Assembly (NCBI GenBank): GCA_023381895.1
Contig: JAMCTA010000139.1
Location: 1 to 32,185, forward strand
Length of the DNA stretch: 32,185 nt
Source: Chloroflexota bacterium
Lineage (GTDB): Bacteria > Chloroflexota > UBA4733
Reading direction: 5' to 3'
A program made the position numbers and the translations under genes. Below are positions 14,875 through 22,354 of this stretch, piece by piece (position 1 is the first letter of the stretch; each line of letters opens with the position of its first letter). The notes beneath the pieces are model-generated. The model searched no databases. It saw nothing but the letters and a program-made list of their open reading frames with translations, and had not been told where the DNA came from.

Positions 14875-15876
14875 ATGACCAGCATCGTTCCAACCCTCGC
14901 CGCCTATGCTCAGCAAGGACTCCTCGTTCCCCGCTACCAGAACTTTCCCTTTGGCCGCTATGTCACGCTGCTGCTGGCCCGCAGGACCGAGTCGGAGACC
15001 GTGTTCCGCACGGAAGGGAGCGGCGAAGGGCTCGTGAAGGAGGCTGTACGCGCCGGTCGCCAGCGCGATGAGGTGATCTGGCGGATCGTTATGTCGAAGC
15101 GCAAACAAACGGCCGTCGAGCGGCGCACGGGCCGCGAGCTGCTGCGGGAGCACGGCTACTTGAAGACGAAGGAGAACAGGGGTGGCCCCGTTCTCTGCGC
15201 TCTCAACACCAATTCACCGTGTGAACACTGCATCGACTGCCTCCTCTACGGCTTTGCGGTAGGTGGCGGCGGAGCCCAGAAGTCGCGAGTGCTGACGAGC
15301 GATGCCTTTTCCCTGGCCGCCACCGCTGATGTGGTCGACACGCGTACCAGCAACGCTACGTACGACAACGGCACGATGCGCAATCCACTCACCGGTCAAC
15401 CCTCCACCGCTCTCTATGAAGAGGAATATGTCAAACCCGAAGCGCACTTCTTGGACATGGAGACACTCAAGGACGTCATGCCTGGTGAGCTGGCCTACGT
15501 CATTGGCAACATTCTGCGCTCCAGGCGCTATGGTGCGGTGTCGAGCCGGATCGGCCGTATGCGCAACAGCATCCTCGCCATCGTCTTCAGCGACTGTGAG
15601 CTGTGCAGCAATCTAGAGCTCACCCAGACCGTCTACGACCGGTTCGTGGCGGACGGCGGAGAGCTGCCGTTCCCACTCGCTGACCACGCCGTCGCGACCG
15701 CGGCGACGGCGGCACTCCTGGACTCCCTTGGCGCCTTGATGGGGCGGACACCCACCGTTGTGCAGGGCGCTGATCTCGACCGGCTGCTCGCGGAGGTGCG
15801 TGCCGTCTACGCCGACCCGCAGCGCCTCACCGCGCTGTTGACCGAGATCGAGGCCGGTTACCCGAAGGCCGGCTAG
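14875..15876 (+). CDS. csc2: Csc2 (Cas7d), Cascade backbone subunit (333 aa)
   Basis: The crRNA-binding backbone protein of type I-D Cascade, present in several copies along the spacer. Recognisable Csc2 features are the N-terminal VPRYQNFPFGRYVTLLLARRTESETVFRTEG, the cysteine cluster SPCEHCIDCLLYGFAVG (likely a zinc site), the central loop DTRTSNATYDNGTMRNP, and a conserved EEEYVKPEAHFLDMETLKDV followed by GAVSSRIGRMRNSI. The ATG at 14875 lies 9 nt after AAAGGTG; a GTG at 14863 is too close to that site. It starts 33 bp after the small-subunit gene and is clearly in the same operon. Confidence 0.95.
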   Translation: MTSIVPTLAAYAQQGLLVPRYQNFPFGRYVTLLLARRTESETVFRTEGSGEGLVKEAVRAGRQRDEVIWRIVMSKRKQTAVERRTGRELLREHGYLKTKENRGGPVLCALNTNSPCEHCIDCLLYGFAVGGGGAQKSRVLTSDAFSLAATADVVDTRTSNATYDNGTMRNPLTGQPSTALYEEEYVKPEAHFLDMETLKDVMPGELAYVIGNILRSRRYGAVSSRIGRMRNSILAIVFSDCELCSNLELTQTVYDRFVADGGELPFPLADHAVATAATAALLDSLGALMGRTPTVVQGADLDRLLAEVRAVYADPQRLTALLTEIEAGYPKAG

Positions 15877-15924
15877 GGCCGCGTGGGGGTTGGTGGCAGA
15901 GACAGTACAGTAAGGACGCCCACT

Positions 15925-16722
15925 GTGCGCATCTACGAAGGCGAGCTCACGCTCTGGGAGCACACGTATTTTGCCAGCAGAGAGATCGGCATACTCTACG
16001 AGACGGAGCCAGTGGTCGGGAACTACGCCCTGAGCTACGCGCTCGGGCTCGCCCGTTCCCCGTACCGTTGGAGCGGTGGTCCGCGCTATCAGGAGGATCT
16101 CGGAATGCTCAATGACCAGGGTGTCTACGTCACCCCCGCGAGCTTCGATCCGGAACGGCTGCGCTTCGCGATCACCCTCTTCAACGCCCAGACGGATAGT
16201 TACTTCTCGGCCTACACGAACAATGCCATCGTCGCTCCCCCCACTGGCTGGACCACGACGTTCGAGAGACAGCGCTGGTCGCTCATCGACCCGACGACGG
16301 GACAGCGCGTGCAGGTCCGGCCCAACAACTTTCCGCAGAGCGGACGGATCCGGATGCTTGGCTTAGGCAGCGTCGCCCATTTCTTCGTGCTCGTCGATGA
16401 GCAACGCCTAACGGAGCAGTGGCTCGCTGCGGCCCTGCCTCGCGCCGGCGGACGGCAGTACGTCCGGCTGGGGAAGTTCAACAGCAAGGCGGAGATCACC
16501 TGGCGAGAGCGGCAAGTGAGCGGCAGACAGCGTGGCCGCGCCGAGGTGACCGTTGCGCTTAATGCCGCTGATCTACCTGTAGAGCTGCCGGTGACGCCGC
16601 TCAACACTCGCTACCTCCATCCCGCGCCGATCCTCGAACGCTGCCTCGTCGATGGCGAGTGCTGGCAAGTGGAAGAGGCCGGCCACTTACCGGTTGGTCT
16701 GCATTACGGAGTGGACGGCTGA
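15925..16722 (+). CDS. csc1: Csc1 (Cas5d), Cascade subunit capping the crRNA 5' end (265 aa)
   Basis: The Cas5-type subunit of type I-D, which holds the 5' handle of the crRNA. The start is MRIYEGELTLWEHTYFASRE (GTG read as Met), a strong Csc1 signature, followed by NYALSYALGLARSPYRWSGG and GVYVTPASFDP. The GTG at 15925 has AAGGA 8 nt upstream; an in-frame GTG at 15883 adds 14 unconserved residues with no ribosome binding site. The stop overlaps the cas3 start as TGATG, so translation is coupled. Confidence 0.93.
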   Translation: MRIYEGELTLWEHTYFASREIGILYETEPVVGNYALSYALGLARSPYRWSGGPRYQEDLGMLNDQGVYVTPASFDPERLRFAITLFNAQTDSYFSAYTNNAIVAPPTGWTTTFERQRWSLIDPTTGQRVQVRPNNFPQSGRIRMLGLGSVAHFFVLVDEQRLTEQWLAAALPRAGGRQYVRLGKFNSKAEITWRERQVSGRQRGRAEVTVALNAADLPVELPVTPLNTRYLHPAPILERCLVDGECWQVEEAGHLPVGLHYGVDG

Positions 16723-19034
16723 TGATCCGTGTGCGTCTTGCAGGACAGCGTCTCGCCCTTGCTACTGAGCAGACCGGTGCGACTGCACTGCCCGATGGCC
16801 GGCCGTTGCTGCTCCACCAAATGCGTACGGTGGAAGCGCTTCGCGCCGGCCACGAAGTCGTGATCAACACCTATGACACCGGCGCCGGCAAGACCGTGGC
16901 TGCGCTGGAGCGGCTTCGCGACCTGCACCAGCGGCCGCCAGAGGAAAGCCAGGCGCTCCTTATTGCCCCCACCAACGAGCTGATTGGTCAGCACGTCCGC
17001 GCCACAGACGGCTTCGTCGCCCGCCACACGCTCGACTACCGAGTCCAGCAGCTGACTGCGCCGGAGCTGCGCACGCTGGCAGAGGCAGACTCGACGCCGG
17101 AGCACCTGCGCCGTCCGGTGCGCGTTCTGCGTGCGCTTTTAGAGGCTCCCGAGCGGACGGTGGTCGTGACCAACCCCGACATCTTCTACTACGCCTTGTT
17201 CTTCCGGTACAACCGGATGGATCAGCGTGCCCTCTTCCGCCAGTTCTTCTCCCGCTTCTGGTACGTCATCATCGATGAGTTCCACTACTACAGCCCGAAG
17301 CAGCTCATTTGCTTCCTCTTCTATCTCGCACTCTCCAAACACTGGGGCTACTTCGGCGCCGGCCGCCAGGTGGCGCTGCTGTCGGCGACACCGACGAGCC
17401 AGGTGCGCGAGTACCTACGCCGTCTCGACCTCAACGTGAAGGTCATCGATCCCCAGGACGGCGAAGCTGCCAGCCGGCCGGCTATCCCGTCGCTCGCCCC
17501 GCTCGACCTCGAGCTCGCGTCTGCTGAAGAACGGCAGGGGCTGGTTTCGCTGGTCGAGGAACAGCAGAGCGTGGTGATCCAGCAGGTACAGCAGGGCGAG
17601 CAGGGGGCAGGCATCTCGAGTGCGCTCTGGCGGGTGAACCAGGCCTACGCCCGGCTCCGCCACAGCACCATCGGCTCACGCGTAGGCCGTATCACCGGTC
17701 CGGAAGATCCAGCAGCGCGAGCGAAAGCCAGTCAACACGACGTGATTCTCGCCACTCCTACCGTCGACATTGGCTACAACTTCGAACGCAGCGATAAGCC
17801 GCGTCAGAGTCTTGACTTTCTCCTCTGTGATGCCCGCTCGGCAGATGAGCTCGTTCAGCGGCTCGGCCGGGCCGGCCGCGTGCTCGGAAAGCAGGAGAGC
17901 AGCATATCGAGCCGGGCCTGGGCAACAGTCCCCCAACCCCTGATCGATACGCTACGTCCACACGACGGACAGGAGATCGACCGCTTGCGATTCCGGCAGC
18001 TGGTACACGAAGCCATGTCCCCACGCTTCAGCGACGAGGCTTACCGGTATATCGCCAGCGGTGGTATCAGCGAGATCGCTCACCCCCTTTCTCAGCTCGC
18101 CCAGATGATGTCGCGGGAGGAAGAGCGGCGACTCGCCGAGATCTTCGACTCTATACGGACTGTGTTCGCCCCCGATTCGCAACGCACGTACGAGAGCGTC
18201 ATGAAGGAATCGTACTGGTTGAGGCATCAGATCGAGCTGTTCGATGGCTTCCCTCGCGACGTCCGGGACAAGACCCTGACACGGCCCCAGCAGGCGAAAG
18301 TCCGGGAGGCTGCTGACCGGTTTCGCCGGGAGACCGGCTCCAATGACGGCGCCCAGTTCTGCCGGTGGGTCGAGGAGCAGCAGGCCACACTCGCCACGGC
18401 GCAGGCACGCTTTCAATTCCGTGACAGCTTCAGTCCACCAGCGGCTCTCCTCTACGACCCTCAGCGGTTGCTCTCCAGCGCGGAGTTCGTTCGCTACGAC
18501 GTCACGCACGTGCTGCAGCACTACGCCGTCACCTGGTTTACCAGCGAGCGAGAGTGGCGTCAGGCTGTGCCGGCCAGGGCGCCGGCGTGTGGTGACGAGT
18601 TGGCGTACGGCGTGCTACGCGATCTGCTGCCCCCCGAGCAGCGTCTTCGCTTGCGCTTCCACCTGCGCACGACCGCCTACGTACAGAGCGAGTGGGAGGA
18701 GAAGTATTGCTGGCGGGAGGCAGCGATCCGTGGGATCGAGATGGAAGTGGAGGAGGGTGCCCTGCCAGCGGCAGTCAGTCAAGTGTTTCGTGAGCGCTTC
18801 CTGCCGCTGTATGCCGCTCGCAGCAATACCATCGCCGCGAGCGCCCTACTCGGACTGTGCTGCAACGAGGGCTGGATTGTCCGCGATCTCACCGTCACAT
18901 TCGCCGATGGGGCAGCGTGCAGCTACCTTGTCATCTTTGGTACCCTGATATTCTCTGCCGCGATCCGGCTGCGCCGGCAGGGGTACCTGCAGCGCCGGCT
19001 CGACGCGGCGCACGAGTCTGGAATCATCATCTGA
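16722..19034 (+). CDS. cas3: Cas3' helicase, type I-D (no HD domain, 770 aa)
   Basis: The superfamily 2 helicase that unwinds target DNA after Cascade binding. Motifs in order are Walker A DTGAGKT (around residue 53-58), Walker B IIDEFHY (D185-H188), motif III LLSATPT (S221-T223), motif V TPTVDIGYNFE and motif VI QRLGRAGRV (379-386). There is no HD nuclease domain at either end; that activity sits on Cas10d, the hallmark of type I-D. The C-terminal ~300 residues are family specific. The ATG overlaps the csc1 stop. The gene lies between csc1 and cas6 rather than in front of cas10d, where I-D loci usually carry it. Confidence 0.95.
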   Translation: MIRVRLAGQRLALATEQTGATALPDGRPLLLHQMRTVEALRAGHEVVINTYDTGAGKTVAALERLRDLHQRPPEESQALLIAPTNELIGQHVRATDGFVARHTLDYRVQQLTAPELRTLAEADSTPEHLRRPVRVLRALLEAPERTVVVTNPDIFYYALFFRYNRMDQRALFRQFFSRFWYVIIDEFHYYSPKQLICFLFYLALSKHWGYFGAGRQVALLSATPTSQVREYLRRLDLNVKVIDPQDGEAASRPAIPSLAPLDLELASAEERQGLVSLVEEQQSVVIQQVQQGEQGAGISSALWRVNQAYARLRHSTIGSRVGRITGPEDPAARAKASQHDVILATPTVDIGYNFERSDKPRQSLDFLLCDARSADELVQRLGRAGRVLGKQESSISSRAWATVPQPLIDTLRPHDGQEIDRLRFRQLVHEAMSPRFSDEAYRYIASGGISEIAHPLSQLAQMMSREEERRLAEIFDSIRTVFAPDSQRTYESVMKESYWLRHQIELFDGFPRDVRDKTLTRPQQAKVREAADRFRRETGSNDGAQFCRWVEEQQATLATAQARFQFRDSFSPPAALLYDPQRLLSSAEFVRYDVTHVLQHYAVTWFTSEREWRQAVPARAPACGDELAYGVLRDLLPPEQRLRLRFHLRTTAYVQSEWEEKYCWREAAIRGIEMEVEEGALPAAVSQVFRERFLPLYAARSNTIAASALLGLCCNEGWIVRDLTVTFADGAACSYLVIFGTLIFSAAIRLRRQGYLQRRLDAAHESGIII

Positions 19035-19037
19035 GCG

Positions 19038-19994
19038 ATGAGCGACGGACACGACAACGTAACCCTGCGGTTCGGCGCCGAGCCTGCTCACACCGTGGAG
19101 CAGACTCCCCCGGAGCGGGCAGACCTCTGGGCCTGTACCATCACCCTCGTGCAACGGAGTGGTCCACCCTTACTGAGGAACAACCAGCGCCAGGTGCACG
19201 CTGCTTTCCTGAGCTGGCTTCGTGAAAGCGACGCACTGCTGACCGCCGAGCTGCACCGGCCCAATACCGTACGACCGTTCACTGTCGCTCTCCTATCCCC
19301 GCCCCCGGCACGCGAGCGCGATGATCCGTATCGACCACGGGCGGTCCAGCTCCGCTGTACCTTGCTGCACCGCTGGATCTTTGACAGCTTTGCCCAGCAC
19401 TGCCTCAGTGACAGCGCTCACGTGTGGCGCGTTCGAGCCGCCCTCTTCGAGCAGGTCGGAGTGAGCTTCGTCCCCACCCCCACCGGATGGACAGGCTGGA
19501 CCAGCTTTTCTGACCTCCTGGGCGGGAGTACGTCGCGCGAGAGCATCGAAGTAGAGTTCGCCACGCCGGCAGCCTTCAGCTTCGGGGAGACTGCAGCGCA
19601 ACCGCCTGGTGATGATGATCCCGCCACGGAGGTCGGCGGCGAGCGCCCGGCGCCTGGAACAGTCAAGCACATCGAGCTGTTTCCGCGTCCTCGCTGGCTA
19701 TGGGAGAGCTGGGCTCGAAAGTGGAACGCCTTCGCCCCACCTGAATTAGCCCTTGATGTCGCTCGCATCGGCGCGGCTGCCGAGCGCGTTCTCGTTGCCG
19801 GCTATCACCTGCACACCGTGACGCTCGATTATGGGCGCTTCCCACAGAAAGGTTTCGCCGGGTGGGCACGCTTCGACCTGCGGCGCCTCGATCTCGCTGA
19901 GCAGCGCGTGCTCGACACTCTGTCGCACTTTGCCTTCTACAGCGGTACCGGCTACAAGACGGCGCTCGGCATGGGGCAGACACGGCGTCGCTGA
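19038..19994 (+). CDS. cas6: Cas6 CRISPR RNA endoribonuclease (318 aa)
   Basis: Processes the repeat transcript to crRNA by cutting within each repeat, leaving an 8-nt 5' handle (here expected to be AUUGAAAC). The protein has the two-RRM layout, with a variable middle (SFSDLLGGSTSRESIEVEFATPAAFSF) and the glycine-rich C-terminal loop GTGYKTALGMGQTRR, which is diagnostic of Cas6. The segment AAERVLVAGYHLHTVTLDYGRFPQKGFAGW is the typical strand pair before it. The ATG is 3 bp after the cas3 stop, and the Cas6 stop overlaps cas4 as TGATG. Confidence 0.93.
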   Translation: MSDGHDNVTLRFGAEPAHTVEQTPPERADLWACTITLVQRSGPPLLRNNQRQVHAAFLSWLRESDALLTAELHRPNTVRPFTVALLSPPPARERDDPYRPRAVQLRCTLLHRWIFDSFAQHCLSDSAHVWRVRAALFEQVGVSFVPTPTGWTGWTSFSDLLGGSTSRESIEVEFATPAAFSFGETAAQPPGDDDPATEVGGERPAPGTVKHIELFPRPRWLWESWARKWNAFAPPELALDVARIGAAAERVLVAGYHLHTVTLDYGRFPQKGFAGWARFDLRRLDLAEQRVLDTLSHFAFYSGTGYKTALGMGQTRRR

Positions 19995-20692
19995 TGAACG
20001 ACGTCCAGCTTCCCGACTACCTCCCCATCTCCCACATCAACGCCTACAGCTACTGTTCGCGCCGGTTCTGGATCGAGTTTGTCCAGGCCGACATGCTCGT
20101 GAACGAGCTCGTGCTGGAAGGGCAGATGCAGCACGAACGCGTCGACCGTCCAGGAAGCAACTTGGTGGACGGCGAGGCCACCTATCGCCGCGTCTTCGTT
20201 TTTTCTGAGCGCTTGCGCATCGCAGGCATCAGCGATCTCGTCGAGGAAGTCGACGGCGAGCTCCGGCCGGTGGAATACAAGCACGGGCGGCTCGGAAAAT
20301 GGTTGAACGACCATCTGCAGCTGTGCGCTCAGGCGCTCTGTCTCGAAGAGCGCACGGGCCGGGCTATTCGGGAAGGCGCCATCTTCTATCACGGCAGCCG
20401 GCGCCGGGAGTACGTGGCGCTGAATGCTGATCTACGCGCGCGGACCGAGGCGACGATCGCGGCGATGTGGCAGCTCCTCACTGCCGGACGCATTCCTCCA
20501 CCAATCGACCACCCTGCCAAATGCACGGATTGCAGCGTCGAGCCGCTCTGCCTGCCACGGGAAGTGCTCTTCCTCAACGATCCCCAGGCCGGGTTACATC
20601 GAGCAGCCTCGCCACGAGACCGGAGCCACACAGCGCGAGCCAGACTGCCGCAGCGTCCACGTGGCGATGGCTGTGACGAAGAAGAGGAGTGA
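19994..20692 (+). CDS. cas4: Cas4 adaptation nuclease (232 aa)
   Basis: A RecB-like, iron-sulfur nuclease that trims prespacers and helps choose the PAM. The first cysteine is in AYSYCSRR (C21), the other three are in KCTDCSVEPLC near residue 180. Catalytic residues are visible in LRIAGISDLVEEVDGELRPVEYKHGR: an Asp, then the E-x-K pair. QLCAQALCLEE is the QxxxY-like motif, here with Cys-Leu instead of tyrosine. After residue 190 there is an extra basic tail ending in DEEEE. The ATG overlaps the cas6 stop and cas1 begins 6 bp after the stop. Confidence 0.95.
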   Translation: MNDVQLPDYLPISHINAYSYCSRRFWIEFVQADMLVNELVLEGQMQHERVDRPGSNLVDGEATYRRVFVFSERLRIAGISDLVEEVDGELRPVEYKHGRLGKWLNDHLQLCAQALCLEERTGRAIREGAIFYHGSRRREYVALNADLRARTEATIAAMWQLLTAGRIPPPIDHPAKCTDCSVEPLCLPREVLFLNDPQAGLHRAASPRDRSHTARARLPQRPRGDGCDEEEE

Positions 20693-20698
20693 GTCGGG

Positions 20699-21715
20699 AT
20701 GCCGACAGTGTATCTCACGGAGCAACGCGCGCTGGTGCGTCTAAGCGGAGAGTGCCTCCAGGTGCAGATTCCCGAGGACCGAGAGACCGGCCGGGAGCGG
20801 CGCAGTGTAGAGATTCCCTTGATCAAGATCGACGACGTCGTCGTGCTCGGCGAGGTGACCGTCACCGCATCTGCCATCGGCGCCCTGATGGAACGCGGCA
20901 TCACACTGTGCTTTCTCGGCGGTCACGGCCAGTATCGGGGCACGCTCGTTCCCGAGCCATCTCGGCACGGGCAGCTCCGCATCGCTCAGCACGCCGCGTA
21001 TCTCGACGACGGCCGGCGCGTTGTGCTGGCGCGTCAATTCGTCGCCGGCAAGTTGAGCAACATGCGGACGATACTGTTGCGGCAGAACCGGTCACTCGGC
21101 AGCGACGAGCTAGCTGCTGCCGCCGAGAGCATCCGCCATTGCGGCGAGAGTGCTGAGGAGGTGGTCGGCGTCGCCTCGCTGCTGGGTTTGGAAGGCGCAG
21201 CCTCCGCTGCGTACTTTCGTGTGTTTGGATCCTTGCTTCGCCAGCCGCTCGGATTCAGCAAGCGGCTACGGCGGCCACCACCCGACCCGATCAACGCCCT
21301 GCTCAGCTTTGGCTATTCTCTGCTCACGCAGAAAGTGATCGCGGCAGCGCAGGCGGCTGGACTCGATCCCTTCGTCGGCTACCTCCATTCGCCGCAATAT
21401 GGCCGGCCCTCAGTCGCCCTCGATCTGATGGAAGAGTTCCGGCCGATCATTACCGACTCCGTCGTCATCACCGCCATCAACCGAGGGGTGCTCAAACCGG
21501 ACAACTTTGCGAGTGAGCTGGGGAGCTGCCGGCTGGATGATCGCGGGCGCCGGCTCTTCCTTGAGCAGTTCGAAGCCCGGCTCGAACAGGAGATCGAGCA
21601 TCCGGTCTTCGGCTATCGAGCCACTTACCGTCGCTGCCTCGAGCTGCAAGCACGTCTCCTGGGGAAAGCGCTGATTGGCGATATCCCCGCCTACGTTCCC
21701 TTCAAGGTTCGCTGA
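20699..21715 (+). CDS. cas1: Cas1 integrase (338 aa)
   Basis: Integrates new spacers at the leader-proximal repeat together with Cas2. The N-terminal beta domain ends around GHGQYRGTLVPEPSRHGQLR, and the helical catalytic domain follows. Metal ligands are E165 in LLGLEGAASAAYF, H230 in VGYLHSP and the acidic group in VALDLMEEFRP (D242, E245). The length is typical. The ATG is 6 bp downstream of cas4, with GAGGAGTGAG as ribosome binding site. Confidence 0.98.
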   Translation: MPTVYLTEQRALVRLSGECLQVQIPEDRETGRERRSVEIPLIKIDDVVVLGEVTVTASAIGALMERGITLCFLGGHGQYRGTLVPEPSRHGQLRIAQHAAYLDDGRRVVLARQFVAGKLSNMRTILLRQNRSLGSDELAAAAESIRHCGESAEEVVGVASLLGLEGAASAAYFRVFGSLLRQPLGFSKRLRRPPPDPINALLSFGYSLLTQKVIAAAQAAGLDPFVGYLHSPQYGRPSVALDLMEEFRPIITDSVVITAINRGVLKPDNFASELGSCRLDDRGRRLFLEQFEARLEQEIEHPVFGYRATYRRCLELQARLLGKALIGDIPAYVPFKVR

Positions 21716-21728
21716 CAGGAGCACGCAC

Positions 21729-22055
21729 GTGAAGAACACCGCCCTCGACGGAGCAAAGATTACCGGCCGGCGGCGGGACACAGAATTCCTCGTCGTCAGC
21801 TACGACGTCCTGAACGATCGCCGGAGGAACCGTGTGCACAAGCTGCTTACCGGGTACGGGCAGTGGGTACAATACAGTGTCTTCGAGTGCTACCTCACGA
21901 AACGCCAGCAAGTAGACCTATTCGGCCGTTTGGAACGCCTGATTGATGAGAATGAGGATAAGGTCCGCGTATATCACCTCTGCGGCGCCTGTGAGGATCG
22001 CGTCACCGTCATCGGCGGAAAGAAACCCAGTGAAGCCATCGCCTACTTCACTTGA
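21729..22055 (+). CDS. cas2: Cas2 adaptation protein (108 aa)
   Basis: Structural partner of Cas1. The first beta strand with the conserved aspartate is FLVVSYDVLNDRRRNRVHKLL (D26), followed by YGQWVQYSVFECYLTKRQ, the family signature, and a second half with RVYHLCGACEDRVTVIGG. The N-terminus carries an extra ~15 basic residues. I chose the GTG at 21729, 9 nt after AGGAG; the ATG at 21675 lies inside cas1 and gives unconserved sequence. A candidate promoter for the following repeats overlaps its stop codon. Confidence 0.96.
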   Translation: MKNTALDGAKITGRRRDTEFLVVSYDVLNDRRRNRVHKLLTGYGQWVQYSVFECYLTKRQQVDLFGRLERLIDENEDKVRVYHLCGACEDRVTVIGGKKPSEAIAYFT

Positions 22056-22080
22056 TCACCGTGGCGTCGTACAATATACG
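22052..22080 (+). promoter_or_regulatory. Candidate sigma-70 promoter in front of the decayed repeats
   Basis: TTGATC (22052-22057, overlapping the cas2 stop) and TATACG (22075-22080) are spaced by exactly 17 bp. Transcription from here would begin around 22087, a few bases before the first decayed repeat at 22101. It could drive the decayed repeat pair, the whole array, or both. Confidence 0.5.
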
Positions 22081-22100
22081 CACGTGGACAGCGTCGTGGG

Positions 22101-22137
22101 ATCAGAACCACACGAATCCCGATGAGGAGGTTGGAAC
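22101..22137 (+). repeat. Decayed CRISPR repeat 1 (32/37 identical)
   Basis: Aligned without gaps to the array repeat, this copy keeps positions 2-23 exactly and differs at positions 1, 24, 28, 30 and 34. The changes break the hairpin stem formed by positions 15-20 with 27-32. It lies 46 bp after cas2 and 254 bp (start to start) before the first perfect repeat. Confidence 0.88.
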
Positions 22138-22214
22138 TCGCGAGGACCGGAGTGCCGGCGGCGCTCCAGAGGAGGTACTCGCGTGTCACTGAGGGTGCAT
22201 TTCCTCTGGGGAGT

Positions 22215-22251
22215 GTCAGGGCCACATGAATCCGGATCAAGAGATCGAGAC
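22215..22251 (+). repeat. Decayed CRISPR repeat 2 (28/37 identical)
   Basis: A second, more degraded copy, ungapped, differing at positions 6, 7, 13, 20, 24, 26, 28, 32 and 35. It begins GTCAG and ends GAGAC. The 77 bp between the two decayed copies (22138-22214) are about twice the normal spacer length. The 103 bp to the first intact repeat contain no further recognisable copy and are not AT-rich. Confidence 0.75.
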
Positions 22252-22354
22252 GATACGGCATTTCGATTGGAGGTTCTCGCAAAATCAGGCAATGGGGCCT
22301 TCACGGGCATCCTCGACGTGCGGAGCGCCCAAAACTGGGGTCCCGGCGCGAGCA

